DNA of 64,000 bases, taken from the NCBI RefSeq assembly GCF_014641735.1, contig NZ_BMIH01000002.1, positions 496,001 to 560,000 of the forward strand. Direction: 5' to 3'. How positions within the stretch are numbered: position 1 is the first letter of the stretch; the number at the start of each line of letters is the position of its first letter. The DNA is from Sphingomonas metalli. GTDB lineage: Bacteria; Pseudomonadota; Alphaproteobacteria; Sphingomonadales; Sphingomonadaceae. Positions 36,401 through 44,034 of the stretch are shown one piece after another. The translations under genes were made by a program, and so were the position numbers. The notes under the pieces were generated by a model. It had not been told where the DNA came from. It did no database searches and saw nothing but the letters and a program-made list of their open reading frames with translations.

Positions 36401-37964
36401 GGCGGAAGAACTGGCTGATGAGGCGCGGCTTGTCGCTGATCACGGCCAGCGGCGTGTCGTCGCCCATCGATCCGACCGCTTCCTTGGCCGCATCGACCAT
36501 CGGCGACAGGATCAGCTCCATGTCCTCCAGCGTCTGGCCCGCCGCCATCTGGCGCCGGGTCAGTTCCGCACGGGAATAGCGGACGACCCCGTCGTCGGCC
36601 GGAGCGGGCAGGTCGTCGATCGCGAGGAACTCGCCGATCATCGCGGCATAGTCCTGCTCGCCGGCGATCCGGTCCTTGACCGCGCGGTCCTCCAGCACGA
36701 CGCCTTCGTCGAGGTCGACCGCGATCATCTGGCCCGGCCCCAGCCGCCCCTTGGCGATCACGGTGCTCTCCGGCACCACCACCATGCCGCTTTCGGAGCC
36801 GACGATCAGCAGCCCGTCATTGGTGCGGGTATAGCGGAGCGGACGCAGCGCGTTGCGGTCCATGCCCGCCACCGCCCAGCGGCCATCGGTCATCGCCAGC
36901 GCCGCCGGCCCGTCCCACGGCTCCATGACCGAGGCGAGATACTGGTACATCGCCGCATGATCGGGCGGCGTGTCGCCCGCCTGCCACGCCTCGGGCACCA
37001 GCATCAGCTTGGCGGTCGGCGCGTCGCGGCCGGAGCGGCAAATCGCCTCGAACACCGCATCCAGCGCGGCGGTATCGGACGCGCCGGCCGGGATCACCGG
37101 CTTGATGTCCTCCGAATTGTCGCCGAATGCGATGCTCGCCATCCGGATCTCGTGTGACAACATCCAGTTCTTGTTGCCGCGGATCGTGTTCACCTCGCCG
37201 TTATGGGCCAGGCAGCGGAACGGCTGGGCCAGCCACCATTGCGGGAAGGTGTTGGTCGAATAACGCTGGTGGAAGATCGCGACCCGGCTCTCGAACCGCT
37301 GGTCGGTCAGGTCGGGATAGAAGACCGACAGGCTCTCCGCGAGGAACAGCCCCTTGTAGACGATCGAGCGCGCCGACAGCGAACAGATGTAGAAGCCGCT
37401 GATCTGGGCGGCGATCACCCGCTTCTCGATCCGGCGGCGGACGAGATAGAGATTCTTCTCGAACTCCGCCTCGTCCGTCTCGGACGGCAGCGGGCCGGCG
37501 ATCATGATCTGCTCGATCTCCGGCCGGGTCGCCTGCGCCTTGAGCCCGATGACCGAGACGTCGACCGGCACCTGCCGCCAGCCATAGATGGTGTAGCCCG
37601 CCTCGATGATCGCGCTTTCGACGATCGTGCGGCACGCCTCCTGCGCGCCCAGATCGGTTCGCGGCAGGAAGATCATGCCGACCGCCAGCCGGTTGGGCAG
37701 CACCTTGTGCCCCGAGGCGGCGATCGCATCGTCGAAGAAGCGGTGCGGCAGGTCGAGGTGGATGCCCGCGCCGTCGCCGGTCTTGCCGTCCGCATCGACC
37801 GCGCCGCGGTGCCACACCGCCTTCAGCGCATCGACCGCCGACTGGACGACCCGGCGCGACGGCTTGCCATCGGTCGCGGCGACCATGCCGACGCCGCAGG
37901 CATCGCCCTCGAAATCGGGGCGGTACATGCCGTGCTCGGCGAGATAGGTGCGCTGGTCGGTCAT
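33462..37964 (-). CDS. gltB: Glutamate synthase large subunit
   Basis: 1500-aa large subunit of NADPH-GOGAT, which forms two glutamates from glutamine and 2-oxoglutarate. A short propeptide ends before Cys23 (GDACGVGM), the glutaminase nucleophile after processing. The amidotransferase domain is followed by the central domain, the FMN-binding synthase domain (GEGGEDKARYTPY; PPPHHDIYSIEDLAQLIYD; VGGTGASPQTSIKYAGTPWE), the 3Fe-4S Cys cluster (GCIMVRQCHSNTCPVGVC) and the C-terminal beta-helix. Start ATG at 37964 overlaps the HepT stop by 4 nt. Unusually, gltD lies upstream with a toxin-antitoxin pair between. Confidence 0.96.
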   Translation of the reverse strand: MTDQRTYLAEHGMYRPDFEGDACGVGMVAATDGKPSRRVVQSAVDALKAVWHRGAVDADGKTGDGAGIHLDLPHRFFDDAIAASGHKVLPNRLAVGMIFLPRTDLGAQEACRTIVESAIIEAGYTIYGWRQVPVDVSVIGLKAQATRPEIEQIMIAGPLPSETDEAEFEKNLYLVRRRIEKRVIAAQISGFYICSLSARSIVYKGLFLAESLSVFYPDLTDQRFESRVAIFHQRYSTNTFPQWWLAQPFRCLAHNGEVNTIRGNKNWMLSHEIRMASIAFGDNSEDIKPVIPAGASDTAALDAVFEAICRSGRDAPTAKLMLVPEAWQAGDTPPDHAAMYQYLASVMEPWDGPAALAMTDGRWAVAGMDRNALRPLRYTRTNDGLLIVGSESGMVVVPESTVIAKGRLGPGQMIAVDLDEGVVLEDRAVKDRIAGEQDYAAMIGEFLAIDDLPAPADDGVVRYSRAELTRRQMAAGQTLEDMELILSPMVDAAKEAVGSMGDDTPLAVISDKPRLISQFFRQNFSQVTNPPIDPLRERHVMSLKTRFGNLANILDVRDQRERVLVLDSPVLTGAMWARLKTHFGRAAAEIDCTFEADGGPEKLRAAIQRIRNQAEQAVREGRSELFLTDEHVSEDRVAIAGVLAAAAVHTHLVRRGLRSYASINVRSAECLDTHYYAVLIGVGATTVNAYLAEAAIADRHGRGLFGDLTLDQCLARHRTAIEEGLLKIMSKMGIAVISSYRGGYNFEAVGLSRALVNDLFPGMPAKISGEGYASLHYSAMVRHEAAFDSGVANLPIGGFYRQRNGGETHAYSAQLMHLLQTAVATDSYSTYLQFSRGVSDLPPVYLRDLLQFNFPGEGVPIDQVEAITEIRKRFVTPGMSLGALSPEAHETLAIAMNRIGAKAVSGEGGEDKARYTPYENGDNANSGVKQIASGRFGVTAEYLNACEEIEIKVAQGAKPGEGGQLPGFKVTEFIARLRHATPGVTLISPPPHHDIYSIEDLAQLIYDCKQINPRARVCVKLVSSAGIGTVAAGVAKAHADVILVSGHVGGTGASPQTSIKYAGTPWEMGLSEVNQTLTLNGLRGRIRLRADGGLKTGRDIVIAAILGAEEFGIGTLSLVAMGCIMVRQCHSNTCPVGVCVQDERLRAKFTGTPEKVINLMTFIAEEVRDILARLGCKSLDEVIGRTEFLRQVSRGAEHLDDLDLNPILAKVDADESQRRFSLSTFRNAVPDSLDAQIIKDAAAVFSRGEKMQLTYSVRNTHRAVGTRLSSEITRKFGMDKLADGHVTVRLRGSAGQSLGAFLCKGITLEVFGDANDYVGKGLSGGTIIVRPAVSSPLASQDNTIVGNTVLYGATSGRLFAAGQAGERFAVRNSGAIVVVEGCGANGCEYMTGGVAVVLGGVGANFGAGMTGGMAFVYDADGLFERRANPESIVWQRVASRHWENQLYRLISEHAAATDSKWSKGLLEDWDRVAGHFWQVVPKEMLLRLSHPLDDTAEAAE

Positions 37965-38431
37965 GACAGAAGACCCTGTTGAGCGAGCCGTGCCCGCAGC
38001 TTCGTGTAAACCTTGATCAGACCGAAAGAGGCGTTCCATGTGTCATTCACCCGGTCGACCTGCTCGGCCTCGTCGATCGGATATTCGTGAACGAGGCGGT
38101 TTCGCAATTCGGCCGCTGCGACCCAGTCGTCGGCATCGGCGACGACGCCCAGTCTTTCCAACTGATTGGCCTGATCGCGCCGCGTCATCTCGCGAACATC
38201 CTCCAGTTCCCAGGTCAGATAGGCACGAAACAGCCGGCCAAGCATGTCCTGTAGCTGCTCGTACCGCTTCAGCAGGGCGATGCTCGCGATACGTTCGGCC
38301 GGCGGCAGTTTCGTCAGATCGTCACCTGTCACGGGCAGCACCGGCGCCAATACCGGCCGCAGATCGTCGAACCCGGCGACGATCCGGTCACACCGCGCAA
38401 CAGCCGCGCCGATCAGCTCCTCGGTCGTCAT
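37961..38431 (-). CDS. hepT: HEPN-domain toxin, HepT-like
   Basis: 156-aa all-alpha HEPN protein. The RNase motif RX4HXY is at residues 110-117 (R110, H115, Y117 in ELRNRLVHEYP); in studied HepT toxins the Tyr is AMPylated by the partner MntA to silence the toxin. The partner gene overlaps it upstream by 4 nt. Its own stop overlaps the gltB start by 4 nt. Length is a little above the usual 130-145 aa. The gene lies inside the glutamate synthase operon. Confidence 0.88.
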   Translation of the reverse strand: MTTEELIGAAVARCDRIVAGFDDLRPVLAPVLPVTGDDLTKLPPAERIASIALLKRYEQLQDMLGRLFRAYLTWELEDVREMTRRDQANQLERLGVVADADDWVAAAELRNRLVHEYPIDEAEQVDRVNDTWNASFGLIKVYTKLRARLAQQGLLS

Positions 38432-38730
38432 GGCAGCGGCCTGGCCTGTGATGCCGCCAGCCGAGCGAACGCCGACGGCGGCACACCGCGCTCGATCAAC
38501 ACGACATCGACTTTCTGTTCATCGATATGCCGGAACAGTATATCCCGGAACGCGCCCACCCGACGCCATTCGGCCTCGCCATTGGCATCCGCCTCGATCA
38601 GCAGATCGATATCGCCACCCCGCCGATCATCGTGAAGACGACTGCCGAACAGGCTCACCGAGGCCGTGTCGCCAAAGGTCGCCCGCGTCGCGATGCGGAT
38701 CGCGTCGATGTCCCGTTGCTTCAGCCTCAC
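38428..38730 (-). CDS. mntA: MNT-domain nucleotidyltransferase antitoxin, MntA-like
   Basis: 100-aa minimal nucleotidyltransferase. The GSx9DxD motif is at residues 29-42 (LFGSRLHDDRRGGDID), with a third acidic residue at D75 in KVDVVLIE. In known pairs this enzyme AMPylates HepT. I set the start at the GTG at 38730, which overlaps the gltD stop as GTGA; the open frame continues upstream but only antisense-like low-complexity sequence is there. It is coupled to hepT by an ATGA overlap. Confidence 0.87.
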   Translation of the reverse strand: MRLKQRDIDAIRIATRATFGDTASVSLFGSRLHDDRRGGDIDLLIEADANGEAEWRRVGAFRDILFRHIDEQKVDVVLIERGVPPSAFARLAASQARPLP

Positions 38731-40169
38731 GCCGCCACCCGCTCGGCCTTGGCCTTCGCCTTCAGCCACTTGTGCATAGACGCGGCCACATCGCGGCCGT
38801 CGCGAATCGCCCAGACCACCAGCGAGGCACCGCGGACGATGTCGCCCGCCGCGAACACGCCGTCGAGGCTGGTCATCAGCGTCTTGCCGTCGACCAGCAC
38901 CGTGCCCCAGCGGCTGACGCCCAATTCCGGTGCGCCCCACAGGGTCGGCAGATCCTCCGCGTCGAAGCCGAGTGCCTTGATGACGAGATCCGCCTCCAGC
39001 GCCAGCTCGCCGCCCGGATCGACCTCCGGCGCGCGGCGGCCGCTCGCGTCGGGCGCGCCGAGGCGCATCCGGCTGGCGCGCACGCCCGCCACCTGCCCCT
39101 CGCCCTCGAAGGCGAGCGGCGCGGAGAGCCAGACGAACTCGGCGCCCTCCTCCTCGGCATTGGCGACCTCGCGCTGCGATCCGGGCATGTTGGCGCGGTC
39201 GCGGCGATAGAGGCACTTCACCGAGGTCGCACCCTGGCGGATCGCGGTGCGGACGCAGTCCATCGCGGTATCGCCGCCGCCGATCACGACGACGCTCTTG
39301 CCCTCAGCATCGAGCGAGCCGTCGTCGAACGCGGGCACGGCATCGCCGAAGCCCTTGCGGTTCGACGCGGTGAGATAGTCGAGCGCGGGCACCACCCCCG
39401 GCGTGGCGTTGCCCGCCACCTCGACCTGCCGCGCCTTGTAGACGCCGGTCGCGATCAGCACCGCGTCGTGGCGCTGGCGCAGCGCGTCGAGGCTCGCCTG
39501 CTCGCCGACCGCGAAGCCGTAATGGAAGACGATCCCCGCCGCCGCGAGGCGCTCGATGCGGCGCATCACCACCGGCTTCTCCAGCTTGAAGCCGGGAATG
39601 CCATAGGTCAGCAGCCCGCCCGCCCGGTCGTGCCGGTCGTAGACATGGACGTCATAGCCATGGCCGCGCAGATATTCGGCCGCGGTGAGTCCCGCCGGAC
39701 CCGCGCCGATCACCGCGACCGACTGGCCGCGCGAGGGGCCGACGGCAACCGGCTCCACCCAGCCTTCCGCCCAGGCGGTATCGGTGATGAACTTCTCGAC
39801 CGAGCCGATCGTGACCGCGCCGTGGCCGGAGAATTCGATCACGCAATTGCCCTCGCACAGCCGGTCCTGCGGACAGATGCGGCCGCAGATCTCGGGCATG
39901 GTCGAGGTGGCATTGGACAGCTCAAAGGCTTCGCGCAGCCGCCCCTCGGCGGTCAGGCGCAGCCAGTCCGGAATATGATTGTGGAGCGGGCAATGGACCG
40001 AGCAATAGGGGACGCCGCATTGCGAGCAGCGCGACGCCTGGTCCTCCGCCGCCTCCGGCGCGTAGCGATCCGCGATCTCGCGGAAATCCTCGGCGCGCAT
40101 GTCGGCCGGGCGCTTGGGGGGATAAGCCTGCCCCTCCACCACGAACTTCAGCATCGGATTGTCAGCCAC
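38727..40169 (-). CDS. gltD: Glutamate synthase small subunit
   Basis: 480-aa small subunit, carrying FAD and passing electrons from NADPH to GltB. The N-terminal Cys clusters for 4Fe-4S centres are CSQCGVPYCSVHCPLHNHIPDW and CGRICPQDRLCEGNC; the FAD site is VAVIGAGPAGLTAAEYL and the NADPH site VVVIGGGDTAMDC. The end GVFAAGDIVRGASLVVWAI is typical. It is the first gene of a four-gene unit gltD-mntA-hepT-gltB. Confidence 0.95.
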   Translation of the reverse strand: MADNPMLKFVVEGQAYPPKRPADMRAEDFREIADRYAPEAAEDQASRCSQCGVPYCSVHCPLHNHIPDWLRLTAEGRLREAFELSNATSTMPEICGRICPQDRLCEGNCVIEFSGHGAVTIGSVEKFITDTAWAEGWVEPVAVGPSRGQSVAVIGAGPAGLTAAEYLRGHGYDVHVYDRHDRAGGLLTYGIPGFKLEKPVVMRRIERLAAAGIVFHYGFAVGEQASLDALRQRHDAVLIATGVYKARQVEVAGNATPGVVPALDYLTASNRKGFGDAVPAFDDGSLDAEGKSVVVIGGGDTAMDCVRTAIRQGATSVKCLYRRDRANMPGSQREVANAEEEGAEFVWLSAPLAFEGEGQVAGVRASRMRLGAPDASGRRAPEVDPGGELALEADLVIKALGFDAEDLPTLWGAPELGVSRWGTVLVDGKTLMTSLDGVFAAGDIVRGASLVVWAIRDGRDVAASMHKWLKAKAKAERVAA

Positions 40170-40227
40170 GCGCGCGTCTCCCCGCTCCAGGTCACGCGCC
40201 CTTTACCGACAACTCTCCGACCTACAA

Positions 40228-40242
40228 GTCAGCTACGCTGAC
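40228..40242. promoter_or_regulatory. Perfect dyad upstream of gltD
   Basis: GTCAGC-TAC-GCTGAC lies 59 bp upstream of the gltD start in the 147-bp gap after uppP. It could be an operator for the glutamate synthase operon or part of a weak terminator for uppP; no T-run follows. Support is the symmetry only. Confidence 0.3.
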
Positions 40243-40316
40243 CTATTATTCGGCTTCGGGATGAGCGCGCGTTCAGTTGCAGCAATTTCATTCACTTTAT
40301 AGGTCCGCAATAAAGC

Positions 40317-41117
40317 CTAAATTCTATACAGGAATGCCAGAGCAGCACCTCCCGCAACAATCCGATACCAGGCGAAGGGTGCGAAGCCATGGCGCGTCAC
40401 CAGCGCGATGAAGCCTTTGACCACCGCCAGCGCAACCAGGAACGACACGACGAATCCGATGCCGATCAACCCGATCATGTCGCCGCCGATCTGGTCGTGA
40501 TGCTTGGCCAGCTGCAGCACGGTCGCCCCGGTCAGCGTCGGCAGGGCGAGGAAGAAGCTGAATTCGGCCGCGGTCCGCCGGTCGATCCCCAGCGCCATCG
40601 CGCCCATGATCGTCGCGCCCGAGCGGCTGACGCCCGGGATCATCGCGATGCACTGGACGAGCCCGATCTTGAGCGACTGGCCCGCGCCCACGCCCGCCAC
40701 GCCGCCCACCGGCCGGGTCCGCGCCAGCCGCTCGACGACGAGGATGCCGATGCCGCCCGCGACGAGCGCCCAGGCGACGACCCGCGCGCTTTCCAGCAGC
40801 GCCTCGATCCGGTCGTTGAAGGCGAAGCCGAGGACCGCGGCGGGGATGAAGGCGATCAGCAGGTTGCGGACGAAGGCGATCGAATTCGGCTCGCGCTTCA
40901 TCAGCCCGGTCAGCACCGCCAGGAAGGTGCGCCAGTAGAGCACCACGATCGCCAGGATCGCGCCGGGCTGGATCGCGACGTTGAACACCGCCCATTTCTG
41001 GGGATCATAGCCCATCAGCTCGGTGGCGAGGACGAGGTGGCCGGTCGAGGAGACGGGCAGGAACTCGGTCACGCCCTCGACGATGCCGAGGACGATGGCG
41101 GTCAGTATGTCGTTCAT
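40317..41117 (-). CDS. uppP: Undecaprenyl-diphosphatase UppP (BacA)
   Basis: 266-aa integral membrane phosphatase that recycles undecaprenyl diphosphate for peptidoglycan synthesis and gives bacitracin resistance. Both signature segments are present: EGVTEFLPVSSTGHLVL near the start and PGVSRSGATIMGAMALGI in the middle, with about eight helices. It lies 28 nt after the NDUFA9-like gene and is probably co-transcribed with it. Confidence 0.95.
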   Translation of the reverse strand: MNDILTAIVLGIVEGVTEFLPVSSTGHLVLATELMGYDPQKWAVFNVAIQPGAILAIVVLYWRTFLAVLTGLMKREPNSIAFVRNLLIAFIPAAVLGFAFNDRIEALLESARVVAWALVAGGIGILVVERLARTRPVGGVAGVGAGQSLKIGLVQCIAMIPGVSRSGATIMGAMALGIDRRTAAEFSFFLALPTLTGATVLQLAKHHDQIGGDMIGLIGIGFVVSFLVALAVVKGFIALVTRHGFAPFAWYRIVAGGAALAFLYRI

Positions 41118-41145
41118 CAGCGGCCTCCCGGCGCGTCAGGAGGAA

Positions 41146-42081
41146 TCAGGCGGCCTGCTCGATCGCGCGCCGGCCGAACCGGCCCTGCCGGCGGAAGCGC
41201 ACCAGATAGTCGGGCGCGACCGCGGCGAGCGGGGTCGGCGCGATGCCCAGCGCCGCCAGCCCCTCGGCCCCGGGCGAGACGATATTGTCGTGCTGGAGCA
41301 TCAGCCACTGGTCGCGGGTGATCGGCGCGAGCGGCAGCTTGGCGAGCAGCGACCCGATCGCGTCGGGCAGCTCGATGAAGGACGGCGAGCGGTCGATCGT
41401 GTCGGCGATGAAGCGCAGCACCTCCGCCATCGTCATCACGTCCGGGCCGCCCAGCTCGAACGTCTTGCCGCCGAACTGCCCTGCATCGCCGGCGGCGATC
41501 GCGATGGCATCGCCGACATCGCCGGCGAAGACCGGCTGGAACTTCACCGGCGCGCGCAGCACCGGCACCACCGGGCTCGCCTGGATCATGCCGGCGAAGC
41601 GGTTGATGAATTGGTCCTCGCGCCCGAACACGATCGAGGGGCGCAGGATGGTGGCCGCGGGGAAGGCGGCGCGCACCGCCGCCTCGCCCTCGCCCTTGGT
41701 CCGGCCATAGGCGGAGGCGGCCTGCGGATCGGCGCCGATCGCCGAGACATGGACGAGCGCTCCGGCCCCCGCCTTCGCCGCGGCCTCGGCGACGATCCGC
41801 GCGCCGTCGACATGGACCCGCTGGAACGCCCCGGCGAGCACGCCGACCAGATTGACGACGATGTCGGCGTCCGCGACCGCGCGGGCCACCGTGTCCGGCC
41901 GGGTGATGTCGGCGGCGACGAACTGGGTCTGGCCGAGCCCGCCCTGGGTGCGCAGATACCAGGCATGGCGCGGATCGCGCTGCGCGATGCGTAGACGGGC
42001 GCCGGCGAGCAGCAGTGCGCGCGCCGCATAGCGCCCGACGAAACCGCCGCCGCCGATCAACGTGACGAGCTTGTTCTTCAT
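41146..42081 (-). CDS. Complex I NDUFA9-family NAD(P)-binding protein
   Basis: 311-aa atypical SDR protein. The N-terminus VTLIGGGGFVGRYAARAL is the dinucleotide site; then NLVGVLAGAFQRVHVDGARI, LVHVSAIGADPQAASAYGRTKGEGE and ILRPSIVFGREDQFINRFAGM, typical of the NDUFA9/39-kDa group. Its bacterial members are not firmly tied to complex I; roles in quinone or lipid metabolism are suggested. Start ATG at 42081, with the tRNA-Leu gene 100 bp away in the other direction. Confidence 0.88.
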   Translation of the reverse strand: MKNKLVTLIGGGGFVGRYAARALLLAGARLRIAQRDPRHAWYLRTQGGLGQTQFVAADITRPDTVARAVADADIVVNLVGVLAGAFQRVHVDGARIVAEAAAKAGAGALVHVSAIGADPQAASAYGRTKGEGEAAVRAAFPAATILRPSIVFGREDQFINRFAGMIQASPVVPVLRAPVKFQPVFAGDVGDAIAIAAGDAGQFGGKTFELGGPDVMTMAEVLRFIADTIDRSPSFIELPDAIGSLLAKLPLAPITRDQWLMLQHDNIVSPGAEGLAALGIAPTPLAAVAPDYLVRFRRQGRFGRRAIEQAA

Positions 42082-42180
42082 GACCCTCGCATCCGCAAAA
42101 AACCCGTCCGCGCCTTTGCCCGCGCAATGACCGGTTGACAAGGCTCGCCAGCCACCCCTAAAGGCCGCCGCCTACCCCGT

Positions 42181-42267
42181 GCCCAGATGGCGGAATTGGT
42201 AGACGCACCAGCTTCAGGTGCTGGCGATCGCAAGGTCGTGGAGGTTCGAGTCCTCTTCTGGGCACCA
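42181..42267 (+). tRNA. tRNA-Leu (anticodon CAG)
   Basis: 87 nt including an encoded CCA end. The acceptor stem GCCCAGA pairs with TCTGGGC; the anticodon stem CCAGC/GCTGG encloses loop TTCAGGT, giving anticodon CAG; the long variable arm and GGTTCGAGTCC T-arm fit a leucine tRNA. A nuclease toxin gene lies 127 bp downstream; no repeat of the tRNA 3' end was seen nearby. Confidence 0.95.
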
Positions 42268-42393
42268 TTTTCCTGTTCCTGACATCAACTCCGCCGATGC
42301 GTGCGGATCGATGGCCGTCGCGTGCACTCGGCCCGCTTGCTTTGTTGGGATATGTTGCTCAAATGTTCCCGCTGCTGACAGGGAGCGGGCGGC

Positions 42394-43359
42394 ATGATGA
42401 CGACATCGAGCGACGAACGACGGCGAGCCTTTGTGGGGTGGTTGCGGACCGGGCGTATTGCGACGGCCCGCGGGGCGGACGGGCGCGAACTGAAGTTCAA
42501 TCCCTATCACGATCCTCGGAGCGGACGCTTCACCTTCGCGGATGGGGGTACGACGACCGGCGGATCGCACAAGGGTCCGCCGGATGGCGTGAGCGGCAAG
42601 CAAGTCGGCGGCGGCAAACGCGGCGCTGAGAGCCAGACCAGCGCCTCATCGTCTGCAAGTCACCGGACACGCCCCGGCGCGGCGGCTTCCTTTGCGCGGG
42701 CTGCTGATCGACCCGCCCGTAGGGCGCCGTCGGGCAGTTGGGGCGGCGGCGGCTTTACCGGCGGCGGCGGCGGCGATTTCGGTGGCGCAGGAGCGACCGG
42801 GCCGGGGTGGCCCGATTTTTTCGGTCATCGTTATATAAAGCCGACTTCCAAATCGTCGATCAGCGGGCCGACGGTTCGCGGCGGGGTGCAGAAACCAAAT
42901 GCCGAGGCCGGACCCTCCTCTGATGAACATCTGCATTCCGTCACACGCAACGGCTATACCTATCTGATCGACTCACGCGAGCGGACACGTCGGGTGACCG
43001 GATCGTTGACGATGGCCAGCATGCCTCTTCGCTCTCGTACGGCGCAACGCCAGGCGGGAGGCGCGGAGCGGCGAGCGAGCGACGACGGCGGCCATTATAT
43101 CGCCGCGCGCTTCAACGGTCCGACCGATGCGTTCAATCACTTCGCGCAGGATGCAAAGTTCAATCGCGGCGTCTATCGACGGCTTGAGGACGAATGGGCA
43201 CGCAGCAAGCGGCTGGGCCATGCCGTATCCGTCAAGATCGCTCCGGAATTTGGTGGAACGTCCGTTCGACCGTCTGCAATCAATGTATGGTGGCAGGTCG
43301 ATGGCCATAAGAGCAGCCAGAAGGTCTCCAATGAAACCGGGCGGGCGCATCATGGGTAA
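42394..43359 (+). CDS. Predicted DNA/RNA non-specific endonuclease toxin
   Basis: 321-aa protein of toxin-like build. Residues 35-48 read FNPYHDPRSGRFTF, a short motif I know from alphaproteobacterial toxin-like and phage-head proteins. A Ser/Ala-rich stretch and a Gly-rich linker (WGGGGFTGGGGGDFGGAG, about 116-133) follow. The C-terminal 95 residues resemble the Endonuclea_NS_2 nuclease domain: DGGHYIAARF with candidate catalytic His234, FNHFAQDAKFNRGVYRRLEDEWA with Asn248 and Asn257, and a TSVRPSAINVWWQVDG end. No signal peptide is seen. The next gene overlaps its stop and is a likely immunity gene. Base composition is less GC-rich than the flanks and a tRNA gene lies upstream, so recent transfer is likely. 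Confidence 0.8.
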   Translation: MMTTSSDERRRAFVGWLRTGRIATARGADGRELKFNPYHDPRSGRFTFADGGTTTGGSHKGPPDGVSGKQVGGGKRGAESQTSASSSASHRTRPGAAASFARAADRPARRAPSGSWGGGGFTGGGGGDFGGAGATGPGWPDFFGHRYIKPTSKSSISGPTVRGGVQKPNAEAGPSSDEHLHSVTRNGYTYLIDSRERTRRVTGSLTMASMPLRSRTAQRQAGGAERRASDDGGHYIAARFNGPTDAFNHFAQDAKFNRGVYRRLEDEWARSKRLGHAVSVKIAPEFGGTSVRPSAINVWWQVDGHKSSQKVSNETGRAHHG

Positions 43360-43774
43360 GGGCGACCACGACGAGGCTCTCGAAGCATTCGGGCGATATC
43401 TGATGCAGGATCCCGACTATCCCGATGCACGGAGCTTTCTCTACGCGCGAATGGAACCGGGCGCCATTGCGGAATGTATCTACAAAGATCTAGGGAACCA
43501 CATCCTCTTCCGCTGGCCGAAAAATTCCGATCTATCTTTCGCACTGCTGGACTATTGGGAGGCGCAGCCTGGGCCAGAGAGGTGGGCCGAGCTGGAATAT
43601 GTCCTTCGCGACGGCCGGTTCGACGTGGCCTATATCTATCCCGACCAGATCGATCCCGACGAGGAGCTGTTCGTCCGAAGCCAGCGGGCCTTGCGGCGGC
43701 ATTTTGGCGACAAGCCGATCGGCTACCCGTCCCTGGACGACGAGAACGACGACTCGGTGCGTTTCGATCCGTAG
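43352..43774 (+). CDS. Candidate immunity protein of the nuclease toxin
   Basis: 140-aa acidic protein, not matched to a family I know. It has aromatic- and acid-rich stretches (LLDYWEAQPGPERWAELEYVL; YIYPDQIDPDEELFV) and a very acidic end (LDDENDDSVRFDP). Start taken at the ATG at 43352, which overlaps the toxin stop by 8 nt; an ATG at 43331 is an alternative. Small size, acidity and tight overlap with a basic nuclease gene fit an immunity protein; that role is inference. Base composition is as atypical as the toxin's. Confidence 0.72.
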   Translation: MGKGDHDEALEAFGRYLMQDPDYPDARSFLYARMEPGAIAECIYKDLGNHILFRWPKNSDLSFALLDYWEAQPGPERWAELEYVLRDGRFDVAYIYPDQIDPDEELFVRSQRALRRHFGDKPIGYPSLDDENDDSVRFDP

Positions 43775-43882
43775 GATCGCCATTGCGGCACGGCTGACCG
43801 TTCGAGGCGATCAAGCCCTGTCGAACCGACCCCGATGATCGGCGAAGAGTGTATCGCTTAGGCGCTTTTCCCGATCTCGTGA

Positions 43883-43999
43883 CCAGGCCGCGCGCTGCTG
43901 TTCGAGATGGAGGACGTGCTGCGCGATGCCAGCCGTCGTCACGCGAAGGCGAAGCCGACCGACGACGACGGGGCGGTCGCCGGCGACCGAGCGGCGTGA
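43883..43999 (+). pseudogene. Short gene remnant
   Basis: After an in-frame TGA at 43880 comes an open stretch of 38 codons reading PGRALLFEMEDVLRDASRR and on to DDDGAVAGDRAA before a TGA at 43997. The first half looks like a real helical protein C-terminus, but there is no start codon or upstream coding, so this is probably the tail of a lost gene. Nothing else is seen in 43775-44034. Confidence 0.3.
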
Positions 44000-44034
44000 G
44001 CCCCGTCGCCGGCACCCTATCGGCGCAGCGGGGA

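Noticed and set aside
42268..44034. Genomic island with attachment-site repeat at tRNA-Leu
   Set aside because: No integrase and no second copy of the tRNA 3' end were found, so only a small insertion near the tRNA can be claimed.
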